Source: Dinghuibacter silviterrae (GTDB taxonomy: Bacteria > Bacteroidota > Bacteroidia > Chitinophagales > Chitinophagaceae). From it: a DNA stretch of 64,000 bases. How positions within the stretch are numbered: position 1 is the first letter of the stretch; each line of letters starts with the position of its first letter. The notes beneath the pieces were generated by a model. The model was not told the DNA's origin. It was given only the letters and a program-made list of their open reading frames with translations, and did no database searches. Shown in pieces: positions 47,075 to 54,912 of the stretch. The DNA lies in assembly GCF_004366355.1 (NCBI RefSeq), contig NZ_SODV01000002.1, positions 310,001 to 374,000 of the forward strand. The letters run 5' to 3'. The position numbers and the translations under genes were made by a program.

Positions 47075-47314
47075 GAGCCAATAGGATAAGGTGTCAATGT
47101 AACACGTGTTGGATATGGTAAATATAAGGAATTTTACTGATTTATCGGGGTGTTATTGGCAATTCTGGGCTTGTGCCTGAGGTTACCGCCATCTATAGCT
47201 TTCGTTTATACGTGGGCAAGGGGTCCTGCCTAATTGAAAAAATGAATCGCCTGCATATTGGGATCGTTTCGATGATTGATGGGCGCTATTGCGTCTTATT
47301 ATCGATCATCATAA

Positions 47315-47383
47315 GTAGTTCAGTTGGTCAGAACACCGCGCTGTCACGGCGAAGGTCGCGGGTTCGAGTCCGTCCGGTCCGCA
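47315..47383 (+). pseudogene. Degenerate tRNA-Asp(GTC) remnant, probable old integration scar
   Basis: The stretch from TAGTTCAG through the D arm, anticodon loop CTGTCAC (anticodon GTC), GGTCGCGGGTTCGAGT and GTCCGGTCCG reads as tRNA-Asp. The 5' acceptor strand is missing: the preceding bases do not pair with CGGTCCG. The anticodon stem has two mismatched pairs (CCGCG against GGCGA) and one C is lost in the T arm. It is therefore not a working tRNA. A 3'-biased tRNA copy at the edge of an AT-rich block is what a site-specific integration leaves behind. Confidence 0.75.
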
Positions 47384-47482
47384 AAAAAATAATGATATAT
47401 ATTACTAGAAATTATTATTATGTTGATTGTTAATGTTTTATAGGAATCTTTGGCTTGGACATACTATGTTTTCAATAGCCTA

Positions 47483-47506
47483 TATCCGTTTTTATACGGA
47501 TATATT
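47483..47506 (+). promoter_or_regulatory. Perfect 9-bp hairpin upstream of the PIN-HerA-NurA-methyltransferase operon
   Basis: TATATCCGT and ACGGATATA pair perfectly around the loop TTTTAT and are followed by TTTTTCT. It resembles an intrinsic terminator but no rightward gene precedes it, so it may be a dyad operator or a leader element. It lies about 75 nt before the first start codon. Confidence 0.5.
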
Positions 47507-47582
47507 TTTCTAAAAAGGTAAGTAACTTGGTCATTATTGCCTACGCTTCATAAAAGTGCCTATAAATCATCCAATTAAGGCT

Positions 47583-48563
47583 ATGAGGGATAAGTTTAGT
47601 GAATACTACAAGATTGATGAAAATACCATAAAAGAGCATTGGCAACAGGATATCTTCAGTTTTGATGCCAATGTGTTACTGAATTTGTATCGATATTCCC
47701 CCAAGACAAGAAATGCCTTTTTCAATCTCCTCGAAAAAATAAAAGACCGGATTTGGATTTCTTATCAAGCCGCATATGAGTATCAAAAGAATCGACTCAT
47801 AGTCATAAACGCCCAAAAGGAGGCCTATAAAGACATACGTGATACTTTAGAAAAAAAGAAGGGTGAGATTGAAGCCAAATTAAACAGCTTTAAAAAACAT
47901 CCTTATTTGCCGGCGGGTGAATTAAAGCATCAGATAGAATCCGCCTTTCATTCCATTCAAAAAGATTTGGATAAGCTTGAGCGGAATCACCCAGATTATT
48001 TAACAGAGGACCCTATTTTGGATAAGCTGACGACATTACTCGATTCTAAGGTTGGAGACGATTTTACAAAGGAGAACCTTGAAAAAGTGTATAAGGAAGG
48101 CAGAAAGCGGTATGAAGAAAACGTGCCACCGGGATATATGGACTTTCGGAATAAGAAGAATGAACCGGAAAAGTCTTTGTTTGGGGATTTGTTGGTCTGG
48201 AAGCAAATAATTGAAAAAGCGAAGACGGTCCACCACTCCATCATTTTGATTACAGACGACTTAAAGGAAGATTGGTGGTATAAATTTAAGGGAAAGACGA
48301 TAAGTCCGAGACCAGAATTGATTAAAGAATTTCAAGATATTACTGGAAAGAGGATCAATATCTATCAGGCGGATGTGTTCTTTGAAATGGCAGGTAAAAA
48401 CCTTAAACAGGATACCGATAGTGATGCTATACGGGAAATGCGAAAGGCAAGATTGGCCGATGAACTAGAAATATCCGTCGATGAAAATCAAGAGGAAACC
48501 AGTTTTGAAAAGGCAATAAACGCCGTAGTCGAGGAAAAAACTGATAAGGCTTATGGAAACTAA
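47583..48563 (+). CDS. PIN-like nuclease (PIN_8/DUF4935 type), first gene of candidate defence operon
   Basis: About 326 residues from ATG 47583; an in-frame GTG at 47556 would add nine residues. The start MRDKFSEYYK followed by D28 in FSFDANVLLNLYRYS is the opening of the PIN-like family in which the first metal-binding Asp follows a short helix. Further acidic positions come in YQAAYEYQKNR (~55), EKSLFGDLLVWKQII (~205) and ILITDDLKEDWW (~230), completing a PIN-type active site. A charged helical insert fills ~75-190. These are predicted RNA or DNA endonucleases. It overlaps the HerA gene by 11 nt. It is AT-rich, unlike the flanks. Confidence 0.85.
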   Translation: MRDKFSEYYKIDENTIKEHWQQDIFSFDANVLLNLYRYSPKTRNAFFNLLEKIKDRIWISYQAAYEYQKNRLIVINAQKEAYKDIRDTLEKKKGEIEAKLNSFKKHPYLPAGELKHQIESAFHSIQKDLDKLERNHPDYLTEDPILDKLTTLLDSKVGDDFTKENLEKVYKEGRKRYEENVPPGYMDFRNKKNEPEKSLFGDLLVWKQIIEKAKTVHHSIILITDDLKEDWWYKFKGKTISPRPELIKEFQDITGKRINIYQADVFFEMAGKNLKQDTDSDAIREMRKARLADELEISVDENQEETSFEKAINAVVEEKTDKAYGN

Positions 48564-50766
48564 TAAGGATGAAGCGAAATCCATATTTTCAAAATTAATT
48601 CAGAAGGAGCAGCTGGTGGGGGATTTATACTCTATCAACTATGAAGAGGGGAAAGTTCTGGTTCATGATTTTTTTAGACATAAAGTTGGGGGAATACCCA
48701 GCTTGAGTTTTCTTATTGCGACAAGGATTAATCCGGATGAAGACATTGATTTTAAGGAAGAGGACGCATCTGTTATTCTCCTCCGGGTAATGGATGCGGC
48801 TCAAATTCCACAAGACCGAGAGGCTGAAAAGGTGCGGATTGAGACTGCCCAAAGGATTAGCGGCGAGGCCGATAAGCAATGGGATGGAGATGAGACAATG
48901 GATGTAAAGACAAGACACATTTTTAGTTATGCTGGTATTTCATGTCGGATTATAGGAACTTTTTTCCTAGAGGAGGATGAATCGGGGTTGAGGCCAGGAC
49001 TTAAGTTGAAATTTGGAAGCGATATTTCTAACTATTATTCCAATAAAGGGTTCAAGATCTATAAGCCCAACGCCGAAGCCCTTGAAGAAATTGTTAATTA
49101 TTGTGATCCGGCTACTATTCAAACACATATCGAACTATACGGCAGTCAGGAAAGGGTAAAATTAGGTTCTGTTAGGTATGCCTCTACGAATAGAAAATAT
49201 CAAAAAATAGATGACGTGCCTGTTTATATATATCCTGCAGACCTTCTTTCTCAAAAGTCTGCACTATTTGGCATGACGAGAACAGGGAAGTCAAATACCA
49301 CAAAAATAATCGCAAAGTCTGTTTTTGAATTGAGATTACCACAAAGCGTTAGTGATGCCCCATTGCGTATTGGTCAAATTATTTTTGACCCCAATGGTGA
49401 GTATGCTAATGAAAATGCCCAAGACAAGGACGAAAGAGGAAATCCTAACGCACTTAAAAACATTTGGAGGCAAGACCCTAAAATCAGAAAGGAATCGGAT
49501 GATTTGAAAAATCAATATTTGGCTGCGAAAGGCGATGAACAACTAAGGGCGAAGATAAAGAGTCAAATTAAGTCCATTGCGGAGAATGAGGTTGTAACCT
49601 ATGGCCTTTTGGAGCATCCAAGGGATCCTTTTAGAAGATTAATGAAACTGAACTTTCACGCCGATGATAATTTGCAAATAGGCAAAGAAATTATTGATTT
49701 CAAGATAATCGACCAAACAGCCCAATATTTTAGAAATTTTAAACAAGTTGTTTTTCTTAAGCCGGAAGAAAGCCAATACGAAAATGAAGGAGAGTATCGG
49801 GGCCAGCTTAAACGGTATAACAGAAGAGTATTGGTCTATAGAGCCTTACTTTGTAAAGCTGGGTTTGCGCCTCCGAAACGGACCGTTACAATAGACGGAG
49901 TATTTAGTAAGAGATTAAGAGAAGTTATGGGGGCTTATGTGGATAAAAAAGCACAAAAGAAGCAGACGGTTATAAATGCCGCCGCCCATACTCTTGGGTT
50001 AAAGGAAGTTAGTTGGGATGCCCTTTCGCCCGCGTTCGAAGGCCTTTTCCTTTTCTTGTCAACGGCGGACTTTAACACATTCAACCAAGAGTACATAAAT
50101 AGTAATCAAAGTGTAGAATCAGAAGGGACGGGCGAGGGTTGGGCTGAGGTGGAATTGGAAAGTTTATTGGAAATGTTTATTTGGTCTAAAGCCATCAATC
50201 TGATAGGGGGTGTTAGCGTTCAGCATACAACATCTATTGGAACCGACTATGCGAAAGATATATATGATGACTTGGTAAAAGGTAAATTGGTTATTGTCGA
50301 TCAGTCAAGCGGAGAACCAGAGCTAAATAAATCATCGGCTACAAGGATCATGTGGCACATCTTTAAAGGGAACCAGGATGTGTTTAGGAATGGGATAAAT
50401 AAAATACCGGAAATTTTGGTATATATCGAGGAGGCTCACAATATTTTGCCGGCAGGGAATGATTTGGACCTTTCCGATGTTTGGGTTAGAACTGCGAAGG
50501 AAGGATCGAAGTACCATATCGGGATGGTCTACGCGACACAAGAAGTGAGTAGTGTCCAAAAGAATATTCTAAAGAACACTGCAAATTGGTTTATAAGTCA
50601 TTTAAATAATGCGGATGAAACAAAGGAGCTGTGCAAATATTATGATTTTGAAGATTTCGAGCCGTCTATTAGAAGGGCCCAAGACAAGGGGTTTCTAAGA
50701 GTAAAGACATTAAGTAATATGTTTGTCATTCCGGTCCAGGTCGACAAATTTGACATTAATGGGTAG
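48553..50766 (+). CDS. HerA-type hexameric ATPase/DNA translocase
   Basis: A 737-residue protein. The N-terminal ~210 residues contain a HAS-barrel-like part (VPVYIYPADLLSQKSALFG leads into the ATPase). Walker A is G240-MTRT-GKS-NTT and Walker B is ILVYIEEAHNILP at about 620-632, followed by the sensor/arginine region WVRTAKEGSKYHIGMVYATQE. Between Walker A and B lies an unusually large ~350-residue insert (350-600), partly coiled-coil. HerA proteins pump DNA and work with NurA nucleases; the next gene encodes one, 14 nt downstream. In this setting it is the likely motor of a defence complex. Confidence 0.9.
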   Translation: METNKDEAKSIFSKLIQKEQLVGDLYSINYEEGKVLVHDFFRHKVGGIPSLSFLIATRINPDEDIDFKEEDASVILLRVMDAAQIPQDREAEKVRIETAQRISGEADKQWDGDETMDVKTRHIFSYAGISCRIIGTFFLEEDESGLRPGLKLKFGSDISNYYSNKGFKIYKPNAEALEEIVNYCDPATIQTHIELYGSQERVKLGSVRYASTNRKYQKIDDVPVYIYPADLLSQKSALFGMTRTGKSNTTKIIAKSVFELRLPQSVSDAPLRIGQIIFDPNGEYANENAQDKDERGNPNALKNIWRQDPKIRKESDDLKNQYLAAKGDEQLRAKIKSQIKSIAENEVVTYGLLEHPRDPFRRLMKLNFHADDNLQIGKEIIDFKIIDQTAQYFRNFKQVVFLKPEESQYENEGEYRGQLKRYNRRVLVYRALLCKAGFAPPKRTVTIDGVFSKRLREVMGAYVDKKAQKKQTVINAAAHTLGLKEVSWDALSPAFEGLFLFLSTADFNTFNQEYINSNQSVESEGTGEGWAEVELESLLEMFIWSKAINLIGGVSVQHTTSIGTDYAKDIYDDLVKGKLVIVDQSSGEPELNKSSATRIMWHIFKGNQDVFRNGINKIPEILVYIEEAHNILPAGNDLDLSDVWVRTAKEGSKYHIGMVYATQEVSSVQKNILKNTANWFISHLNNADETKELCKYYDFEDFEPSIRRAQDKGFLRVKTLSNMFVIPVQVDKFDING

Positions 50767-50780
50767 AAATATCAATATAT

Positions 50781-52151
50781 ATGAGTGAAGGCAATTTTAT
50801 CGGCGGGCAAGCATATGAGCCGCTTAGGAGGTTGTTATCTGATTCAAAGATTCAGGCGATGCAAGCGGAGATTCGTATCAAGTCGTCTATAAAGGAGACT
50901 AACTGGAGTGAGGAAACTGTGCATTTGGACGAGCTTGATGTTTCTGATATAAAATCCAAGGTACTTATTGCGATCGATGGCGACTATAGCAAGTCAATTA
51001 TTGAAAATGGTTATCCCGGTGCTGAAATAGGGTATATCACAGTTTCTACCGTGGCAATACTATTGAATAAAGTTAGAGAGCTTGAAAAGGAAGAATTTAT
51101 AGATCCCAAGAAATTTCGTGAGACTGAGAAAACTTCTTCCATTGATAGCTTATTTGTTGGGTGCAATGTTGTTCTTCAAGGTGAGCAGTCGGCCACGTCT
51201 TCCATGAGGAAGATCTTGTACAAAGAACTTTATAAGTGTCATATTTTCAAAGATTCGGAATCGCTGCTGGATACATATCATACCTTACTTCGTGAGCGAC
51301 CCAAAGGTGGGCGGGCACCGAAGTGTCCTTATGACGAATGTGAGGCCGATTATGAATTTTCCGAGGGGGAATATCTTTGTAAGTCATGCGGTGGAAAACT
51401 TTATTCCACAGATGCACTGAGACTTCATGAGCTGCTGAATAATTCTGGGACTAGTGGGGAAATGTATGGGCAGATCAAAGAAACATTTAAAAAACTTCAG
51501 CTAATTCATATTTTGAGGACTTTTGAACAACACCCGAAGTATTTTTCATTGTTACGTGAGATGGTCTTTTTTATGGAGGGGCCCTTGGCTGTCTTTAGTA
51601 CGGCTTCATGGCTGGCCAGGCCTATCCGCAAAGAATTGGAACGCGTGAATGATAAGGTTAGGGCGGAATTCGGTGCGGATTTGATTATTTTAGGAATAGA
51701 GCGAACTGGTAATTTTGTAAAGCATTTTATGGACATTGACACAAAAAAAGATGGTACTGACAACAATTTTCCCAACCAAAGTGCTTTTCTATTAACCAAT
51801 AGCTATATAAAAGAGCATATTGTATATAATGAGAATCCCCATTTTGTATATTTAAACGACACGTCGTTCGGAAGGAAATTTTTTTATAAAACAAAGGGTG
51901 GATATCGGGTGGTCTCCTCCGTAGCTACCTTTAGTAATTACCAATCCAATACGGATACTGCTTTCCCAGCACAGTTCCCGAGACTTTCGGACGTGCTTGT
52001 ATTATTGGATAAATTGGTCTCTAGCCGTTATGAGAACTCCATTACCCCTTTGGCCGCTGCTCATGCCGAAGCGGCAATTCCCCTAAATTTGGGAAAATCC
52101 GTTTTTGAGGATATTGCCCGCCAAATTAAAGAACAATCAAACGCATCATGA
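50781..52151 (+). CDS. NurA-type nuclease with zinc-ribbon insert
   Basis: A 456-residue protein. The NurA signature is recognisable as D66-G-D68 in VLIAIDGDYS, E266 in VFFMEGPLAVF, GIERTGNFVKHF (~306), and H428 in LAAAHAEAAIPL, matching the acidic and His active-site positions of NurA. A four-cysteine ribbon (C182, C187, C200, C203) is inserted between the first and second motifs. NurA forms a dimer capped on HerA and degrades DNA fed by the motor. It overlaps the methyltransferase gene by ATGA. Identification rests on motif pattern and on the HerA neighbour. Confidence 0.8.
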   Translation: MSEGNFIGGQAYEPLRRLLSDSKIQAMQAEIRIKSSIKETNWSEETVHLDELDVSDIKSKVLIAIDGDYSKSIIENGYPGAEIGYITVSTVAILLNKVRELEKEEFIDPKKFRETEKTSSIDSLFVGCNVVLQGEQSATSSMRKILYKELYKCHIFKDSESLLDTYHTLLRERPKGGRAPKCPYDECEADYEFSEGEYLCKSCGGKLYSTDALRLHELLNNSGTSGEMYGQIKETFKKLQLIHILRTFEQHPKYFSLLREMVFFMEGPLAVFSTASWLARPIRKELERVNDKVRAEFGADLIILGIERTGNFVKHFMDIDTKKDGTDNNFPNQSAFLLTNSYIKEHIVYNENPHFVYLNDTSFGRKFFYKTKGGYRVVSSVATFSNYQSNTDTAFPAQFPRLSDVLVLLDKLVSSRYENSITPLAAAHAEAAIPLNLGKSVFEDIARQIKEQSNAS

Positions 52152-53284
52152 TAGAGCTTAAGGATGTTACCACTGGCTTTCAATCACCGGAGGCAAGATG
52201 GGCGCGATTTGGACCTTATTATGCTATGTTTCCGCTTGATTTTGCGTTTGAAGTCGTTTCTAAATATTCCAAGAGGGGTGATTTTATTATTGACCCCTTT
52301 GCTGGAAGGTGTTCAAGTGTGTATGCTGGGGGTGTTTTGGGTAGGCATAGTCTTGGAATTGAAATTAATCCTGTAGGGTGGCTTTACGGAACTGTAAAGC
52401 TGTCTCCGGCGGACAAAGAGTGTGTCATTGAACGGCTATATCAGATATACAGCAGGCGAAATTTTTATAACCGGAGTGTAAGCAAAATGCCGATTTTTTA
52501 TAGAATGTGCTATAGTAACGAAGTGTTAAAGTTTTTGCTAGCGGCGCGCAGTCTTTTGAAATGGCAAACCGATAGTGTGGATGCAACACTGATGTCCATT
52601 ATATTGGTATATCTTCATGGTAAGCTGGGAGAAGGTCTATCAAACCAGATGAGAATGACAAAGTCCATGGGAATGGAATATTCAGTGAGATGGTGGTTGG
52701 AAAACGGTTTCAAAAGTGCACCAGAAATTAATCCGGTTGAATTTATTAAAAAGAAGATTGAATGGAGATACGAAAAAGGAAAGCCTTGCATTTTCGACAG
52801 CGAAATTGTATTTGGTGACAGTACTATTGAACTAAGAAAGATAGTTGAAAGATCAAAAGAAACAGGGATCAAGTTTTCTCTTTTATTTACATCACCTCCC
52901 TATTGTTCGCTTACAGACTATTATGCAGATCAATGGCTTCGCCTTTGGTTATTAGGTGGCCCTGAACGCCCCAAAGCGATCGGGGAGAAACATAAAGGGA
53001 GATTTGTTTCAAAAGAAGACTATTACAATCTTTTAGATTCTGTTTTTGGTAGTTGCTCGAAAATTATGGATAATGAGAGTACAATTTATGTCCGGACGGA
53101 CAGACGTGAATTTACCTTTGAATCAACGATGGGAGTATTGAAAAAACATTTTCCGGAATATCGATATAAGCTTGTAGACAATCCTTTCAAGAGGCGTACT
53201 CAAACAGAATTGCACGGTAATTCATCAAAGGAGGGGGGAGAAATAGATATTATTCTGAGCAAAAAAAGGGGAAATATGATTTAG
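52148..53284 (+). CDS. Site-specific DNA methyltransferase (m4C-like TSPPY type)
   Basis: A 378-residue protein with the SAM-binding motif I at D49-PFAGRCSSVYAGGVLG then GIEINP, and the catalytic motif IV T248-SPPY252. TSPPY is most often found in N4-cytosine methyltransferases, while N6-adenine enzymes mostly have DPPY or NPPY. Motif I precedes motif IV. The middle region (80-240) is probably the target-recognition part. The gene overlaps the NurA gene by 4 nt. It would mark self DNA so that the HerA-NurA machine, and perhaps the PIN nuclease, act on unmarked DNA. The target sequence is unknown. Confidence 0.88.
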   Translation: MIELKDVTTGFQSPEARWARFGPYYAMFPLDFAFEVVSKYSKRGDFIIDPFAGRCSSVYAGGVLGRHSLGIEINPVGWLYGTVKLSPADKECVIERLYQIYSRRNFYNRSVSKMPIFYRMCYSNEVLKFLLAARSLLKWQTDSVDATLMSIILVYLHGKLGEGLSNQMRMTKSMGMEYSVRWWLENGFKSAPEINPVEFIKKKIEWRYEKGKPCIFDSEIVFGDSTIELRKIVERSKETGIKFSLLFTSPPYCSLTDYYADQWLRLWLLGGPERPKAIGEKHKGRFVSKEDYYNLLDSVFGSCSKIMDNESTIYVRTDRREFTFESTMGVLKKHFPEYRYKLVDNPFKRRTQTELHGNSSKEGGEIDIILSKKRGNMI

Positions 53285-53290
53285 CTTTTG

Positions 53291-53584
53291 TTATCCAGAT
53301 CTCTTTTTTCCTGGATCTTGACTAGTCATAAAAACACTATATACTATGATCGAATCATCAATAATTTCGAAAACGACGACATAAGGAAATCTGCTCATTT
53401 TTCCTTGACGTACTGGTTTGTCATAGTAACTATAGGAAGTTGGATTACGGAGTAAGCTGGTATAGAAAGCATCCAGCTCGTCTATGAACTCGGCTCCAAG
53501 ACCATCCCTTTGCAATTCGTACCAATCAAAGGCTTCCCAAATTTCTATTGCTGCCAGTGGCCTGATCTCCAGTTTAAAATGCAT
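53291..53584 (-). CDS. RelE/ParE-family toxin
   Basis: The 97-residue protein has the ParE/RelE pattern: ALAAIEIWEAFDWYELQRDGLGAEFIDELD-like helices near residues 10-40, a core strand KPVRQGKMSRFPYVVVFEI and a C-terminal YSVFMTSQDP. Its start overlaps the end of the upstream antitoxin gene by 11 nt. RelE-type members cut mRNA on the ribosome and ParE-type members poison gyrase; the sequence does not decide between them. It is convergent with the methyltransferase gene, 6 nt apart, and shares the AT-rich character of the island. Confidence 0.88.
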   Translation of the reverse strand: MHFKLEIRPLAAIEIWEAFDWYELQRDGLGAEFIDELDAFYTSLLRNPTSYSYYDKPVRQGKMSRFPYVVVFEIIDDSIIVYSVFMTSQDPGKKRSG

Positions 53585-53831
53585 TCCTTTGGTCTTTATG
53601 ACGCGCCAAATTCTTTACTTCTTCCCAGCTAAAAGACTGGCCCTCTCCTCGAAGGTATTTTTCTCTTTCCTCCTGGATAATCTCTTTTCGGAGATCTGTT
53701 ACGGTGGTTTTGTCCCGATCCCTCAGACCGACGAAGTTTTTGGCAACATTTAACAAGGATTCTTTCTGGCCGGAGGAAAGCCTAAGCCAGTATTGCATGA
53801 ATTCTGCGTCAAGTCCCGGAACTGATGCCAT
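53574..53831 (-). CDS. Antitoxin of the RelE/ParE pair
   Basis: An 85-residue protein beginning with a helical segment (EFMQYWLRLSSGQKESLLNVA) of the kind common in Bacteroidota addiction-module antitoxins, followed by a basic C-terminal half with SWEEVKNLARHK that would wrap the toxin. It precedes and overlaps the toxin gene by 11 nt, the usual order. It has its own promoter (53845-53875, leftward). No DNA-binding fold is obvious. Confidence 0.8.
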   Translation of the reverse strand: MASVPGLDAEFMQYWLRLSSGQKESLLNVAKNFVGLRDRDKTTVTDLRKEIIQEEREKYLRGEGQSFSWEEVKNLARHKDQRNAF

Positions 53832-53844
53832 ACATAAATTTTTA

Positions 53845-53875
53845 CAAATCTACCCTTATTTGACTCCTGCTCCAA
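53845..53875 (-). promoter_or_regulatory. Promoter of the toxin-antitoxin operon
   Basis: Read leftward, TTG (53875-53873), a 20-nt spacer and TAGATTTG (53852-53845) match the Bacteroidota -33/TAnnTTTG promoter. Transcription would begin about 10 nt before the antitoxin ATG, so the leader is very short. Confidence 0.65.
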
Positions 53876-54073
53876 GAGTAGTAATCCAAGGATTATTCCA
53901 GAAAATTACGAATATTCTTGCTAATTCGTTCTATTGATTATCAATGAAATAGGATCGGATCTTTTGTGGCCGTTATAATCTTTCTTGCGGCTTGCATCAG
54001 TAAATGATGAATGGCGCAAGTCCTGGGTTTTAGAAAAAAATACAATGGAAATTAAAAAATCCTCCAAAAAACT

Positions 54074-54104
54074 TGCGTAGCCAAATAACTTCACATATAT
54101 TTGT
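54074..54104 (+). promoter_or_regulatory. Promoter of the ArsR/AHSA1 operon
   Basis: TTG (54074-54076), 20 nt, then TATATTTG (54097-54104), an exact match to TAnnTTTG. Start of transcription would be near 54111, about 10 nt before the ArsR ATG. Confidence 0.7.
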
Positions 54105-54119
54105 AGTCAAATAGCTTCG
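54078..54119 (+). promoter_or_regulatory. Paired operator-like direct repeats of the ArsR regulator
   Basis: GTAGCCAAATAACTTC (54078-54093) and GTAGTCAAATAGCTTC (54104-54119) differ at two positions and are 26 bp apart start to start. They flank and touch the TATATTTG element, so a bound repressor would shut off the promoter. Confidence 0.6.
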
Positions 54120-54121
54120 CA

Positions 54122-54436
54122 ATGAACCTGAGACGAGATGTATTTCAAGCCATAGCAGACCCGACGAGGAGGGCAATACTTTTGTTGGTGGCGTCGCATT
54201 CGATGACGGCGGGGGCGATTGCCGCGAACTTCGATACGGCGAGACCGACGGTTTCCAAACACCTGCAAATACTCACGGAGTGCGAGCTGCTGCAACAGGA
54301 GCAGAACGGCCGGGAGATTTATTATCACCTAAATGCACGCAAAATGAAAGAAGTAGCGGACTTTATCGAGCCATTCCGCAAGATGTGGGATGACCGTTTT
54401 AACAAATTGGAATCTGTCATGAAAAAATATAAATAA
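54122..54436 (+). CDS. ArsR-family transcriptional regulator
   Basis: A 104-residue winged-helix protein: [18 protein letters not shown], recognition region [19 protein letters not shown] and wing [14 protein letters not shown]. No metal-binding Cys motif is present, so it belongs with the ArsR-like regulators that accompany AHSA1/SRPBCC genes rather than metal sensors. It is the first gene of a four-gene operon, 1 nt ahead of the AHSA1 gene, and is probably autoregulated through the direct repeats before it. Confidence 0.93.
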   Translation: MNLRRDVFQAIADPTRRAILLLVASHSMTAGAIAANFDTARPTVSKHLQILTECELLQQEQNGREIYYHLNARKMKEVADFIEPFRKMWDDRFNKLESVMKKYK

Positions 54437-54437
54437 T

Positions 54438-54908
54438 ATGGAACAAAAAACTAAAATCGTTGCCGAAGACGGCAAACAGGAAATGGTGATTACCCGGGAA
54501 TTCGATTTGCCGGTAGCCTTGCTTTTTAGGGCGCATGCCGAGGCCGAACTTGTCGAGCAGTGGATGGGCACGCAGGTCATAAAGCTGGAGAGCGAAAAGC
54601 ACGGCAGCTATCAATACCTGAAAACCGACGACAAAGGAAACGTTTTGTTTAAGGCGGATGGGGTGATCCACGAATTTATACCGAACCATAAGATCATCCG
54701 GACATTCGAAATGGCGAATGTGCCCTTGGGTGTCCAATTGGAAATCTATGCGTTTGAACGGCTGACGGATGATACGAGCAAACTGCATATGCACGTCATC
54801 TACGAGTCGGTAACGCAAAGAGACCAGGTCGTACAAATGGGGATGACGCAGGGGATCAATTGGGCGCATGACCGGATACAGGCGATTGCTGGTAACTTAA
54901 AAAAATAA
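54438..54908 (+). CDS. SRPBCC/AHSA1-domain protein
   Basis: A 156-residue START-like domain: VITREFDLPVALLFRAHAEAELVEQWMG opening, the GSYQYLKTDDKGNVLFKADG sheet and the long C-terminal helix with GMTQGINWAHDRIQAIA. AHSA1-like proteins bind hydrophobic ligands or partner proteins in a deep pocket; the ligand is unknown. The pairing with an ArsR regulator and a DoxX protein is widespread in Bacteroidota. Confidence 0.9.
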   Translation: MEQKTKIVAEDGKQEMVITREFDLPVALLFRAHAEAELVEQWMGTQVIKLESEKHGSYQYLKTDDKGNVLFKADGVIHEFIPNHKIIRTFEMANVPLGVQLEIYAFERLTDDTSKLHMHVIYESVTQRDQVVQMGMTQGINWAHDRIQAIAGNLKK

Positions 54909-54912
54909 ACCA

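Larger units (their letters stand above)
47075..47582. other. Intergenic region at the left edge of the AT-rich island
   Basis: About 500 bp without a credible gene. Base composition drops to AT-rich from about 47.3 kb. It contains the tRNA-Asp remnant (47315-47383) and a hairpin (47483-47506). The left part, 47075-47310, shows nothing recognisable beyond the promoter region of the leftward thioredoxin-fold gene. Confidence 0.6.
53832..54121. other. Intergenic region at the right edge of the AT-rich island
   Basis: About 290 bp with no gene. It holds the leftward promoter of the toxin-antitoxin operon, the rightward promoter of the ArsR operon and two 16-bp direct repeats. I find no second copy of the tRNA-Asp 3' end here. 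Confidence 0.55.

Noticed and set aside
47305-47390. Functional tRNA-Asp gene
   Set aside because: The 5' acceptor strand does not pair, the anticodon stem has two mismatches and the T arm has lost a base.
47173-47433. Reading frame of 86 codons overlapping the tRNA remnant
   Set aside because: It runs through the tRNA-like sequence, has no recognisable protein features and lies in an AT-rich intergenic stretch.
47400-54100. Integrase, transposase or CRISPR array in the island
   Set aside because: No recombinase motifs, terminal inverted repeats or regularly spaced repeats were seen.
53832-54121. Second attachment site of the island
   Set aside because: No copy of the tRNA-Asp 3' end is present in this gap, so the right boundary is set only by base composition.
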